DNA from: Anoxybacillus sp.
GTDB taxonomy: Bacteria; Bacillota; Bacilli; Bacillales; Anoxybacillaceae
Assembly: GCF_023512315.1 (NCBI RefSeq)
Contig: NZ_JAILZV010000011.1
Location: 1 to 35,506, forward strand
Direction of reading: 5' to 3'
Length of the DNA stretch: 35,506 bases
This document shows positions 18,026 through 25,764 of this stretch, piece after piece (position 1 is the first letter of the stretch; every line of letters starts with the position of its first letter). Below the pieces are notes generated by a model, which saw only the letters and a list, made by a program, of their open reading frames with translations, was not told the origin of the DNA and ran no database searches. A program made the position numbers and the translations under genes.

Positions 18026-18041
18026 TTCGTTTACAAACGAA
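18026..18041. promoter_or_regulatory. Perfect inverted repeat over the znuC -35
   Basis: TTCGTTT and AAACGAA are 7-bp arms around AC. The site covers the -35 hexamer of the znuC promoter and starts 2 bases after the yqfU stop. It does not match a Zur, Fur or PerR box. It may be a second operator. Confidence 0.45.
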
Positions 18042-18058
18042 TTCGTTTTCGCTATACT
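18030..18058 (+). promoter_or_regulatory. Sigma-A promoter of znuC-znuB-zur
   Basis: TTTACA (18030-18035) and TATACT (18053-18058) are exactly 17 bp apart, and each matches consensus at five of six bases. The start is expected near 18065. Confidence 0.85.
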
Positions 18059-18069
18059 ATATTCGCAGC

Positions 18070-18091
18070 TAAATCGTAATCATTCTTAAAT
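18070..18091. promoter_or_regulatory. Zur box of the zinc-uptake operon
   Basis: TAAATCGTAAT-C-ATTCTTAAAT. The left half is identical to the B. subtilis Zur half-site AAATCGTAAT; the right half is degenerate. It lies just downstream of the -10, over the predicted start site, where bound Zur-Zn would block initiation. Confidence 0.75.
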
Positions 18092-18106
18092 AACAGGGGA
18101 GACGCC

Positions 18107-18865
18107 ATGACAAAGGAAGAAGCATTAAAAGTGGAGCACGTGTCGTTCCGTTATGAAAAAGAAAATGTGTTAGAAGATGTGACGTTTTCCGTACCGAAGG
18201 GGGCGTTTTTAGGGTTAGTTGGTCCGAACGGTTCGGGAAAATCAACGTTGTTAAAATGCATTTTAGGTTTATTAAAACCGCAGCAAGGAAACATTTTTTT
18301 ATTTGGTACACCAATTTCGGAATTTAAAGAGTGGCATCGTGTCGGGTTTGTGTCGCAAAAAGCGAATAGTTTTAATACCGGTTTTCCGGCAACGGTCGAA
18401 GAAGTCGTCGCTAGTGGACTAACGGCTAAGCTCGGTCTTTTCCGCTTTTTTACGCGAAAGGAAAAGGATGCAGTGAAAGAGGCGATTGAAGCGGTTGGGA
18501 TGGCAAAATTTCAGAAGCAAAACATCGGGGAGTTGTCAGGAGGCCAGCAGCAGCGCGTCTTTATCGCTCGAGCGATTGTCAGTAAGCCGGAGCTATTGAT
18601 TTTAGATGAACCGACCGTCGGTGTCGACGTTCATCACGTCCAAAACTTTTACAACATGTTAGAAGAGCTAAACCGCCATCTTGGCATTACGCTTGTGTTA
18701 GTGACACACGACGTTGGAACGATTACCGAAAAAGTAACGCATGTCGCATGTTTAAATAAACATTTATATTTCCACGGGAAAGCAGCGGAGTTTGCTGAGT
18801 TGCAAGCCGATGATTTGTCTGCCTTTTACGGCCATCATTTGCACGTGCTTTCCCACCAACATTAG
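18107..18865 (+). CDS. znuC: Zinc ABC transporter ATP-binding protein
   Basis: ATPase of a high-affinity zinc importer (also named AdcC). Walker A is GPNGSGKS (39-46), the signature is LSGGQ (143-147), Walker B is LLILDE (163-168), and the switch histidine follows in VTHDVG. Length is 252 residues. It is the first gene of znuC-znuB-zur, with a Zur box in the leader, which makes zinc rather than manganese the likely substrate. The solute-binding protein gene (znuA/adcA) is not in the window. The gap to znuB is 10 bp. Confidence 0.93.
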   Translation: MTKEEALKVEHVSFRYEKENVLEDVTFSVPKGAFLGLVGPNGSGKSTLLKCILGLLKPQQGNIFLFGTPISEFKEWHRVGFVSQKANSFNTGFPATVEEVVASGLTAKLGLFRFFTRKEKDAVKEAIEAVGMAKFQKQNIGELSGGQQQRVFIARAIVSKPELLILDEPTVGVDVHHVQNFYNMLEELNRHLGITLVLVTHDVGTITEKVTHVACLNKHLYFHGKAAEFAELQADDLSAFYGHHLHVLSHQH

Positions 18866-18875
18866 GGGGATTGTC

Positions 18876-19706
18876 ATGATTGAAGCGATGTTTCAATACG
18901 AGTTTTTGCGCAACGCCTTTTTTGCCGGTGTATTGATTGGGCTTGTAGCCCCGCTATTAGGCGTGTTTATCGTCGTCCGTCGGTTATCGTTAATCGCTGA
19001 TGCGTTGAGCCATGTGACGCTGGCGGGGATTGCTGCTAGCTTATTGATGGAAAAAAAAATCGGATTGCTCAGCTGGAATCCACTGTATATGGGGATGGGA
19101 TTTTCTGTTGCTGGGTCGTTGTTGATTGAAAAATTGCGCAGCGTCTATAAGCATTATCAAGAATTGGCGATTCCGATTATTTTATCCGGCGGAATCGGAT
19201 TAAGCATCATTTTTATTTCATTGGCAAACGGATTTAATACGGATTTGTTTTCGTATTTGTTCGGCAGCGTGAGTGCCGTCAGCCGGCAAGATGTGTGGGT
19301 CATTGTAAGCATTGCCATTGTCGTTGTCGCAACGATTTGGTTTTTATATAAAGAGTTGTTTCTTCTGTCGTTTGATGAAGAATATGCGCTTGCTTCCGGC
19401 ATTCGGGCGAGGGCAATTCATTTTGTGTTTATTGTATTAGTGGCGTTAGTGATTGCGGCTTCGATGCGCATTGTTGGCATTTTGTTAGTGTCGTCGCTAA
19501 TGACGCTTCCGGTTGCCGCTAGCATTCGTGTGGCAAAAGGGTTTAAGCAAGCGATTGCGTATTCGGTTTTCTTTGGCGAGCTGTCGGTAATTGCTGGATT
19601 GTTTTTGTCGTATGAGCTAGATTTGGCGCCGGGCGGAACGATTGTGATGCTTTCTGTCTGTCTTTTACTTATCGCAATTTCGTGGAAAAAATGGAAAAGG
19701 GGATAA
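18876..19706 (+). CDS. znuB: Zinc ABC transporter permease
   Basis: Membrane component of the zinc importer, ABC-3 family (also AdcB), 276 residues with about eight helices. The [15 protein letters not shown] loop is the ATPase-coupling region, and [11 protein letters not shown] is typical near the C-terminus. I chose the ATG at 18876, 10 bases after znuC and preceded by TAGGGGGA; the longer frame inside znuC adds a Cys-rich segment that belongs to another frame. The zur start is 4 bases past the stop. Confidence 0.93.
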   Translation: MIEAMFQYEFLRNAFFAGVLIGLVAPLLGVFIVVRRLSLIADALSHVTLAGIAASLLMEKKIGLLSWNPLYMGMGFSVAGSLLIEKLRSVYKHYQELAIPIILSGGIGLSIIFISLANGFNTDLFSYLFGSVSAVSRQDVWVIVSIAIVVVATIWFLYKELFLLSFDEEYALASGIRARAIHFVFIVLVALVIAASMRIVGILLVSSLMTLPVAASIRVAKGFKQAIAYSVFFGELSVIAGLFLSYELDLAPGGTIVMLSVCLLLIAISWKKWKRG

Positions 19707-19710
19707 GGAA

Positions 19711-20136
19711 ATGAATGTTGCGCAAGCCATTCAGCTGATGAAAGAAAAAGGGTTTAAGCACACGGGCAAGCGAGAAGAGATGCTGCATTTGTTTTCGCGC
19801 ACGGATAAATATTTAACAGCAAAAGACGTATTAGAGGCGTTAAAAAACGACTACCCCGGCTTAAGTTTTGATACGATTTATCGCAATTTGTCGCTGTTTG
19901 TTGAGCTCGGCATTTTAGAAATGACGGAGTTGTCTGGCGAGAAGCATTTCCGCTTTAAGTGTGATAGCGCACACCACCATCATCATTTTATTTGCATGGA
20001 ATGCGGCAAGACGAAAGAAATTGCGACATGCCCGATGGGGGAGTTGCAAGAGCATTTGCAAGGGTATGAAGTGGCGGATCATAAATTTGAAATATACGGA
20101 AAGTGCCCAGAATGTCAACGGGATATCTCATATTAG
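19711..20136 (+). CDS. zur: Zinc uptake regulator Zur (Fur family)
   Basis: Zinc-sensing repressor of zinc uptake genes. The N-terminal winged helix includes [13 protein letters not shown] (about 51-63), the DNA-reading helix. The dimerisation domain has a structural zinc site of C96/C99 and C132/C135. A run of five histidines (H88-H92) with C84 nearby supplies regulatory zinc ligands. Length is 141 residues. Third gene of the zinc operon, so it should be autoregulated through the Zur box at 18070-18091. In B. subtilis zur lies in this place but the transporter genes are elsewhere. Confidence 0.95.
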   Translation: MNVAQAIQLMKEKGFKHTGKREEMLHLFSRTDKYLTAKDVLEALKNDYPGLSFDTIYRNLSLFVELGILEMTELSGEKHFRFKCDSAHHHHHFICMECGKTKEIATCPMGELQEHLQGYEVADHKFEIYGKCPECQRDISY

Positions 20137-20148
20137 CGAGATATGCCG
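20119..20148. terminator. Hairpin at the end of zur
   Basis: CGGGATATCTC pairs with GAGATATGCCG with one mismatch, around the zur stop codon. Only a short T-run follows, so it is a probable rather than certain terminator, possibly shared with convergent yqfW. Confidence 0.5.
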
Positions 20149-20156
20149 TTTCTGCT

Positions 20157-20753
20157 CTATGGACGTTCTCCTACATTAGTTAGAGAGGAGAAAATCATGT
20201 CAATATGCTGTTTTGCTTCTAGCCATGTTTTCACGCGGATGACTTGTTTTGGCAACGGTCCTTGATTGTATGGGGTATCGAATAAAATGACAGGGATGTT
20301 GCATTGTTCGCCGATGTCGCAAGCGTTGTCGTATTTGTCTTCGAAAAAGGCAGCGATATTGTATGTTTTTACCGCTTCGATTTTATCGTGCGAGCCTATC
20401 AGTTCGATATGATGGTAATGAACCCCATGTTTTTGAAACCATTGCTCGGTAATGTCGTATAAATGTTTGCCGCGGGCGCTAATATAAAATAGTTCGTATT
20501 GATGTTTCCAGCTGTCGAGGACTTCAAGCGCATTTGGCGCGAGCGGCGCTTCTTTATAAATCATTCCTTCGTATTGTTCCATCCACCGATCGATTTCTTC
20601 CTCTGTCGTGTCATACAAAGGCGCTAAATTGTATTGCGTAATGTCGGCAAGCGTTAATTGTTTTTGGAACGAACGGTTCAAATAAGGGATAAATGTACTT
20701 GGGCAAGTAACGGTTCCATCGATGTCGATGCCAAGACGCTTTTTCATTGTCAA
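20157..20753 (-). CDS. yqfW: HAD-family 5'(3')-nucleotidase-like protein YqfW
   Basis: A haloacid-dehalogenase-fold phosphatase, 198 residues, of the putative 5'(3')-deoxyribonucleotidase group. Motif I is DIDGT (about residues 10-14) with both aspartates; a cap domain follows; motif II is ISARG near 108, and a late acidic motif is seen in FFEDKYDNA. The substrate is not known. I chose the TTG at 20753, 7 bases from AAAGGAG; the ATG at 20747, two codons in, is too far from that site for ideal spacing but remains possible. It matches B. subtilis yqfW in position. Confidence 0.88.
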   Translation of the reverse strand: MTMKKRLGIDIDGTVTCPSTFIPYLNRSFQKQLTLADITQYNLAPLYDTTEEEIDRWMEQYEGMIYKEAPLAPNALEVLDSWKHQYELFYISARGKHLYDITEQWFQKHGVHYHHIELIGSHDKIEAVKTYNIAAFFEDKYDNACDIGEQCNIPVILFDTPYNQGPLPKQVIRVKTWLEAKQHIDMIFSSLTNVGERP

Positions 20754-20777
20754 CGAAGCACTCCTTTCTACATGGAT

Positions 20778-20786
20778 ATTGTAACA
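20778..20786 (-). promoter_or_regulatory. Extended -10 promoter of yqfW
   Basis: On the minus strand TGT precedes TACAAT, 25 bp upstream of the yqfW start. No -35 hexamer is clear. Confidence 0.45.
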
Positions 20787-20892
20787 TATCGCATGCAATT
20801 TTCCTGCATATGAAAACATTCGCAGCGATATTTTTTTTACAACAACCGATACTAAAAATGCTCCTTTTACTTTACGAAAGCGAGGGAACAAC

Positions 20893-21240
20893 ATGGGAGA
20901 TAATAACAAACGTACGTACGGAAGTTACGTGCAATCGATTGGCCGCGTGGAACATGAGCCTGATTTTATGGAAGAGACGTCCGCAGAAATCGCTGAGCCG
21001 GTTCGCCGATTTGACGAGCGGGAAGAAAGAGAAGGAGCAAATGGAAGCGGATGGGGATGGACGGCGCTTGCGTTGTCGATTTTGTCCTTGTTTATTATGC
21101 CGATTTTGTTAGGAGCAGCAGGGATTATTGTCGGCTTTATGGCGCGTCGACGCGGAGCAACGACGTTAGGAATGTGGGCAATCGGCATCGGCGTAGTGTC
21201 GATTATTATAAAATTGTTTGTGATTCCGTTTTATTACTAA
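20893..21240 (+). CDS. yqfX: YqfX-like small membrane protein
   Basis: A 115-residue protein with a charged N-terminal half (about residues 1-50, rich in Glu and Arg) and two hydrophobic hairpin helices (about 56-82 and 90-112) joined by ARRRGAT, as in DUF4190-type membrane proteins. The function is unknown. The name comes from position and layout, between yqfW and ispG as in B. subtilis. The ATG is 10 bases from GCGAGGGAA. It is convergent with ispG and shares its terminator. Confidence 0.82.
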   Translation: MGDNNKRTYGSYVQSIGRVEHEPDFMEETSAEIAEPVRRFDEREEREGANGSGWGWTALALSILSLFIMPILLGAAGIIVGFMARRRGATTLGMWAIGIGVVSIIIKLFVIPFYY

Positions 21241-21244
21241 AAGA

Positions 21245-21276
21245 AAAAAGCTTGGCGCGGAATGCGTCAAGCTTTT
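21245..21276. terminator. Terminator shared by ispG and yqfX
   Basis: AAAAGCTTG-CGC arms pair around ATTCC on the minus strand, followed by TTTTTT. The ispG stop overlaps the stem by several bases. On the plus strand the hairpin is followed by TTTT, so it may serve yqfX too. Confidence 0.85.
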
Positions 21277-22361
21277 GCTTGGTTAGCGAAATATTCTTCT
21301 GCGAGTTTATCGACTTCTTTTTTCAATTCTTCGACCATTTTTTCTTCTGGAACTTTACGGACGATTTGTCCGTGGCGGAATAATAGTCCTTCCCCGCGCG
21401 CCCCGGCGATGCCGATATCCGCTTCGCGCGCTTCTCCAGGACCATTGACGGCGCAACCGAGGACAGCGACTTTAATTGGCGCCTTAATGTTTGCGATGTA
21501 TTCTTCGATTTCATTGGCGATGCTAATTAAATCAATTTCGATTCGTCCGCACGTCGGACAAGAAATAAGTGTCGCTGCATTTGCCGCCAAGCCAAATGCT
21601 TTTAACAATTCGCGAGCGACTTTCACTTCTTCGACCGGATCGGCGCTTAATGAAATACGAACGGTATTGCCGATTCCTTTGCTTAAAATCGCACCGAGCC
21701 CAGCCGCGCTTTTTACTGTTCCAGCAAAAAGCGTACCGGATTCAGTAATGCCGAGATGAAGCGGGTAATCGAACGTTCTTGCTGCTTTTTCGTACGCTTC
21801 GATCGCAAGGCGAACGTCGGATGCTTTCAATGATACGATAATGTCGTGAAAATCAAGCTCTTCTAAAATGCGGATATGGTATAAGGCGCTTTCGACCATG
21901 CCGTCGGCCGTTGGATAGCCGTATTTTTCTAAAATCCGCTTTTCGAGCGAACCGGCGTTGACGCCAATCCGAATCGGAATGCCGCGTTCTTTCGCTGCTT
22001 TTACGACCGCTTCGACTTTTTCGCGGCGGCCGATGTTTCCCGGGTTGATGCGAATTTTATCCGCACCGCCTTCGATTGCTTTTAATGCTAATTTGTAGTC
22101 AAAATGAATATCAACGACAAGCGGGATGTTAATTCGTTTTTTAATTTCTGAAATGGCGTTTGCCGCCCGTTCATCTGGGCAGGCGACGCGGACGATTTGG
22201 CAGCCTGCTTCTTCTAATCGATGTATTTCAGCAACCGTCGCATCGACATCGTGTGTTTTTGTCGTTGTCATACTTTGAATAATGACTTCGTTGCTTCCGC
22301 CGATTGTCAAGTTGCCGACGCGAACCGGACGGGTTTTTGAACGATGAATGATTTCATTCAC
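21267..22361 (-). CDS. ispG: 4-hydroxy-3-methylbut-2-en-1-yl diphosphate synthase
   Basis: Penultimate step of the MEP pathway: converts MEcPP to HMBPP with a [4Fe-4S] cluster. Cluster ligands C268, C271, C303 and E310 are present (CPTCGR and GCAVNGPGE). The N-terminal TIM barrel begins at about residue 10. Length is 364 residues, a few short of B. subtilis (377). The start is GTG at 22361, with AAAGGAG 11 bases upstream or GAAGGA closer; the ATG one base off is out of frame. It has a strong promoter of its own. Its product is the substrate of IspH, encoded at 12.9-13.9 kb. Confidence 0.97.
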   Translation of the reverse strand: MNEIIHRSKTRPVRVGNLTIGGSNEVIIQSMTTTKTHDVDATVAEIHRLEEAGCQIVRVACPDERAANAISEIKKRINIPLVVDIHFDYKLALKAIEGGADKIRINPGNIGRREKVEAVVKAAKERGIPIRIGVNAGSLEKRILEKYGYPTADGMVESALYHIRILEELDFHDIIVSLKASDVRLAIEAYEKAARTFDYPLHLGITESGTLFAGTVKSAAGLGAILSKGIGNTVRISLSADPVEEVKVARELLKAFGLAANAATLISCPTCGRIEIDLISIANEIEEYIANIKAPIKVAVLGCAVNGPGEAREADIGIAGARGEGLLFRHGQIVRKVPEEKMVEELKKEVDKLAEEYFANQAKA

Positions 22362-22400
22362 GGATCCTTCGCTCCTTTAAGAACTTATGCTTTCTGCACT

Positions 22401-22430
22401 ATTGTATCAATGTTTATAGGAAATTGACAA
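22401..22430 (-). promoter_or_regulatory. Promoter of ispG
   Basis: On the minus strand TTGTCA (22425-22430) and TACAAT (22401-22406) are 18 bp apart, with TGA before the -10 making it extended. Both hexamers match at five of six positions. Confidence 0.75.
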
Positions 22431-22443
22431 GAAATTCGCGGAG

Positions 22444-22767
22444 TTACTTGCGATAGACAGGAATTTTATACGATTTTCCGATTTGTAAAGCAGTTGCTTT
22501 GACGCCAGGGTTTAACGATTCAAAATCACGAATGAGCGTGTCGATCGGTACAGGCAAGGGCCCTTTTTGCTGCTGTTCGACTATGGAAACGAGCGTGTCG
22601 CCGGCTTTTATTTCGACGGTTTGATATGGTAGTGAGAATTTTTTTTGTTTTTCTTGTTGTACATGAGCGGTTGTTTCTTGGTGGTGGATTAATGTTCCCT
22701 TTGTAACATCATGATAAACCGTGTATATAACTAAAAGAGACACGAGAATACTCGTCCATTTTCTCAC
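22444..22767 (-). CDS. yqfZ: YqfZ-like LysM protein
   Basis: A 107-residue protein with an N-terminal membrane segment or signal anchor (about 4-20) and a LysM-type domain at the C-terminus: VEIKAGDTLVSIVEQ, then FESLNPGVKATALQIGKSYKIPVY. LysM domains bind peptidoglycan. It sits next to ispG as yqfZ does in B. subtilis. The start is GTG with GGGGGAA 8 bases upstream. No terminator is visible between it and ispG, 82 bp on, so read-through is possible, although ispG has its own promoter. Confidence 0.87.
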   Translation of the reverse strand: MRKWTSILVSLLVIYTVYHDVTKGTLIHHQETTAHVQQEKQKKFSLPYQTVEIKAGDTLVSIVEQQQKGPLPVPIDTLIRDFESLNPGVKATALQIGKSYKIPVYRK

Positions 22768-22800
22768 GTGCGTTTCCCCCTAATAAAAGTAGCTATTACA

Positions 22801-22827
22801 TATGTATGCTTGTCCATTCCTGATCAT
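22801..22827 (-). promoter_or_regulatory. Possible sigma-E-like promoter of yqfZ
   Basis: On the minus strand ATGAT lies 14 bp upstream of CATACATA, resembling the mother-cell sigma-E pattern (ATATT and CATACAnT). The start would fall about 25 bases before the yqfZ GTG. Suggestive only. Confidence 0.3.
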
Positions 22828-22851
22828 GTGTAGTGATTAAAAAAGAGCATC

Positions 22852-22890
22852 TTTACTTAAACTTAACATTTGCTTAATAAAAGCATAAAA
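22852..22890 (+). promoter_or_regulatory. PHO box of pstS-pstC-pstA
   Basis: Hexamers TTTACT (22852), TTAACA (22863) and TTAATA (22874) recur at exactly 11-bp steps, with a weak fourth (ATAAAA, 22885). This is the pattern bound by phosphorylated PhoP in bacilli (TTAACA-like repeats). The -10 TACAAT (22900-22905) follows without a good -35, as usual for Pho-activated promoters. Confidence 0.85.
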
Positions 22891-22899
22891 CTTGTTCGC

Positions 22900-22914
22900 T
22901 ACAATGGCATTGTA
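22900..22914. promoter_or_regulatory. pstS -10 element inside a 15-bp palindrome
   Basis: TACAATG-G-CATTGTA: perfect 7-bp arms around one base, with the left arm containing the -10 TACAAT and the right arm covering the expected start site. It may be accidental or a second operator. Confidence 0.5.
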
Positions 22915-22950
22915 AGCGAGATGATTAAGAAAATGATGGAGGTTACAAGG

Positions 22951-23841
22951 ATGTTGAAGAGAAGCGTGAAGTTAGCAATGGCAGCACTAGTTATTACAGG
23001 GGCACTTGCTGGATGTGGAAATTCAGACAAAAACGCTACAGAAAATAACAAAAAAGATGAGAACCAACAGACGTATACGGGAACGATTACTGTAGCAGGT
23101 TCGACAGCACTTCAGCCGCTTGCAGAAGAAGCAGCAAACGAATTTATGCAAAAATATCCAGATGTTTCAATCACTGTGCAAGGTGGCGGAAGTGGAACAG
23201 GTGTAAATCAAGTAGCCGCAGGTGCTGTTCAAATCGGTAACTCAGATGTTCCATCAGCAGAAAAAATTGAAGATAAAGCGAAAGCTGGCGAATTAGTTGA
23301 TAATAAAGTGGCAGGGATCGCATTTGCATTAGTAGTGAACAAAGATGTAAAAATTGATTCGTTAACTGTCCAACAAATTCAAGATATTTTTTCAGGGAAA
23401 GTGACAAACTGGAAAGAAGTAGGCGGAAACGATGAAAAAATTAACGTGATTAACCGTCCAGCTTCTTCAGGAACACGGGCAACATTTGAAAAAACGTTAA
23501 TGAACGGTACGAAAGTGAATGACAGCATCGGAACGGTTCAAGATTCGAACGGTGCTGTTGAGCAAGCGATTCAGTCCACACCAGGTGCTATTAGCTATGT
23601 CGCGATGTCGTATTTAGTTGGCGATAAGGCAAATGCGTTAACAAAACTAAAAATTAATGGAGCAGAACCAACAATTGAAAACATTAAAGCACAAAAATAT
23701 CCGTTCTGGTCATACGAGTACATGGTCACAAAAGGCGAGCCGAAAGATGCTACGAAAGGCTTCATCGACTTTGTAAAGAGCGAAGAATTTGCTGCAAAAG
23801 TAAAAGAAATGGGATACATTTCGATGTCTGAATTAGAATAA
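22951..23841 (+). CDS. pstS: Phosphate-binding lipoprotein PstS
   Basis: Extracellular phosphate receptor of the high-affinity Pst importer. A lipoprotein signal with lipobox LAGC gives a lipidated Cys22. The phosphate-binding loops are seen in TVAGSTALQP, GGGSGTG and NRPASSGTRATFE. Length is 296 residues. I chose the ATG at 22951, 7-8 bases after ATGGAGGT, which gives a normal signal peptide; the longer frame starts before the predicted transcript. A PHO box lies upstream and a 10-bp-stem hairpin separates it from pstC, which may let pstS mRNA accumulate above the permease message. Confidence 0.95.
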   Translation: MLKRSVKLAMAALVITGALAGCGNSDKNATENNKKDENQQTYTGTITVAGSTALQPLAEEAANEFMQKYPDVSITVQGGGSGTGVNQVAAGAVQIGNSDVPSAEKIEDKAKAGELVDNKVAGIAFALVVNKDVKIDSLTVQQIQDIFSGKVTNWKEVGGNDEKINVINRPASSGTRATFEKTLMNGTKVNDSIGTVQDSNGAVEQAIQSTPGAISYVAMSYLVGDKANALTKLKINGAEPTIENIKAQKYPFWSYEYMVTKGEPKDATKGFIDFVKSEEFAAKVKEMGYISMSELE

Positions 23842-23852
23842 TTAAATATAGT

Positions 23853-23877
23853 GGACTGGCTACGTTTTAGTCAGTCC
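23853..23877 (+). promoter_or_regulatory. Stem-loop between pstS and pstC
   Basis: GGACTGGCTA pairs with TAGTCAGTCC (10 bp, one G-U) around CGTTT, 12 bases after the pstS stop. It is not followed by a strong T-run, so it is more likely a 3'-end protecting or processing element than a full terminator. Confidence 0.6.
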
Positions 23878-23913
23878 TATTCGTTTGGATGAATGAGGGA
23901 AGGTGAATGAGTG

Positions 23914-24804
23914 ATGAAGGGGAAAAAACCAATTAATTATTGGAAAAATGAATATATAGGAAGAGCGCTGGCTACGTTTTGTGGATTTTTTATCGTGCTT
24001 ATTACGCTTTCTATTATCGCATTTATTTTTAGTAAAGGAATTCAGTCGTTTACGCAAAGCCATTTATCGTTGAAAGAAATATTATTTTCTACCCAATGGG
24101 CACCGAATGATTCGCATCCTAAGTATGGGGCTGTTATTTTTATTGCTGGGTCGACGTTTGTATCGCTTGGTGCGGTGATGATTAGCGCTCCAATTGCGGT
24201 CGCCTTGGCAGTATTTATTAATCATATTTCTCCACAGTTCGGCTCGAAAGTACTAAAGCCTGTGCTTGAGTTATTGATTGGTATTCCATCCGTTGTCTAT
24301 GGGTTTTTAGGGGTTACCATTCTTGTTCCCTTATTGCGCGAATGGTTCGGTGGAGTAGGATTTAGTTTGATTGCAGGGATTGTTGTGTTGAGTATCATGA
24401 TTTTACCGACGATCGCAAGCATCGCTTCTGATGCGATTCAAAGTGTTCCGCACGCTTATTTAGAGGCATCGTACGGATTAGGCTCAACAAGATGGCAAGC
24501 AATTAGCCGTGTTATTGTCCCTGCTGCTCGTAAAGGAATTTTAACAGGAGTTGTATTGGGATTAGCTCGTGCATTTGGGGAAGCGTTAGCCGTTCAAATG
24601 GTCATCGGGAACACCGTGAAGCTGCCTTCAGGATTGTATAGTCCGACTTCTACTTTAACAGGGATTTTAACGATGGATATGTCCAATACATTAAACGGAA
24701 CGGCGTGGAACAATGTGTTGTGGACATTGGCGATGGTGTTATTGTTTATCTCTTTCGTATTTATTTTTATTATTCGTATCATTGGACAACGGGGTGAGAA
24801 ATGA
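23914..24804 (+). CDS. pstC: Phosphate ABC transporter permease PstC
   Basis: First membrane subunit of the phosphate importer, 296 residues with six helices. The ATPase-coupling EAA loop is EASYGLGSTRWQAISRVIVP (about residues 189-208). I take the ATG at 23914; the GTG one codon earlier is equally spaced from GGGAAGGTGA. The stop overlaps the pstA start in ATGA, so translation is coupled. It comes from a visibly AT-richer stretch than the genes around it. Confidence 0.93.
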   Translation: MKGKKPINYWKNEYIGRALATFCGFFIVLITLSIIAFIFSKGIQSFTQSHLSLKEILFSTQWAPNDSHPKYGAVIFIAGSTFVSLGAVMISAPIAVALAVFINHISPQFGSKVLKPVLELLIGIPSVVYGFLGVTILVPLLREWFGGVGFSLIAGIVVLSIMILPTIASIASDAIQSVPHAYLEASYGLGSTRWQAISRVIVPAARKGILTGVVLGLARAFGEALAVQMVIGNTVKLPSGLYSPTSTLTGILTMDMSNTLNGTAWNNVLWTLAMVLLFISFVFIFIIRIIGQRGEK

Positions 24805-25721
24805 TGAAGGCGAGAACGGTTGATGCCATTTGGACGTCCATTTTGTATGGGATCTCGTTTTTAATCGTGATTTTGTTAGGATTTTTCGTTGTGATCATCC
24901 TTTCGAAAGGATGGGGATTTTGGGATCCACATTTCCTTTTTGGAAACCCAAGTAACACTCAAGCGGGAGGAGGGATTGGTCCTCAATTAATTAACTCCCT
25001 TTATATATTAGTGTTGACGTTGCTTATTTCTGTTCCGTTAGGTCTTGGAGCAGGTATTTATTTAGCTGAATATGCGAAGCAAGGGAAGATGTTGAATTTT
25101 ATTCGACTTTGTATTGAAACAATGGCTTCTCTTCCTTCCATTGTTGTCGGCTTATTTGGTCTTTTAGTGTTTGTGACATTAACGGGCTGGGGGTACACGT
25201 TACTTGGCGGTGCTTTAGCGGTGACGATTTTAAATTTACCAGGATTAACACGGGTATGCGAAAGTGCTATTTTAGATGTTCCACATAGTGTGAAAGAAGC
25301 GAGTTTAGGATTAGGGGCGACAAGATGGCAGACGTTAGTAAAGGTGATCCTTCCAGCGGCAGTGCCACAAATTATGACAGGAGTGATTTTAGCAGCCGGA
25401 AGAATTTTTGGTGAGGCAGCTGCTTTTATTTATACATCGGGGCTCACTACACCGTTTTTAAATACCGCTGCGGATTTATCGAGCAAAGCGCACCCGTTAA
25501 ACATCTTTCGCCCTGCTGAAACGTTAACGGTACACATCTGGAAATTAAACTCGGAAGGGATTGTACCAGATGCGAAACTAATTGCTGCTAAATCAGCTGC
25601 TGTTTTAATTATGATGGTTTTATTTTTTAACCTTACGGCTCGTTTGGCATCGACGCTTTTGCAAAAATATTTTGCTGGAAATATGCGCGCGAAAAAACGG
25701 AAAACGAAAATGGCATCTTAA
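24801..25721 (+). CDS. pstA: Phosphate ABC transporter permease PstA
   Basis: Second permease subunit, 306 residues, six helices. The EAA loop is EASLGLGATRWQTLVKVILP (about residues 167-186), and FGEAAAFIYTSGL is conserved in PstA. The first of two adjacent ATG codons overlaps the pstC stop by four bases; the ribosome site is GGGGTGAG. In most bacteria pstB follows directly; here the operon ends in a terminator, and pstB is 7.3 kb downstream under its own PHO box. The Arg/Lys-rich C-terminus lies inside. Confidence 0.93.
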   Translation: MMKARTVDAIWTSILYGISFLIVILLGFFVVIILSKGWGFWDPHFLFGNPSNTQAGGGIGPQLINSLYILVLTLLISVPLGLGAGIYLAEYAKQGKMLNFIRLCIETMASLPSIVVGLFGLLVFVTLTGWGYTLLGGALAVTILNLPGLTRVCESAILDVPHSVKEASLGLGATRWQTLVKVILPAAVPQIMTGVILAAGRIFGEAAAFIYTSGLTTPFLNTAADLSSKAHPLNIFRPAETLTVHIWKLNSEGIVPDAKLIAAKSAAVLIMMVLFFNLTARLASTLLQKYFAGNMRAKKRKTKMAS

Positions 25722-25729
25722 AACAAAAC

Positions 25730-25763
25730 AAACACGCAAGGACATGACTTGCGTGTTTATTTA
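25730..25763. terminator. Bidirectional terminator between pstA and yqgB
   Basis: AAACACGCAAG (25730-25740) pairs perfectly with CTTGCGTGTTT (25748-25758), followed by ATTTATTT; the A-rich side upstream serves the minus-strand gene. Confidence 0.8.
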
Positions 25764-25764
25764 T

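Noticed and set aside
21262-21759. 165-codon plus-strand frame
   Set aside because: Antisense to the C-terminal half of ispG, crossing its conserved cysteine motifs; the product is Ser/Ala-rich low complexity.
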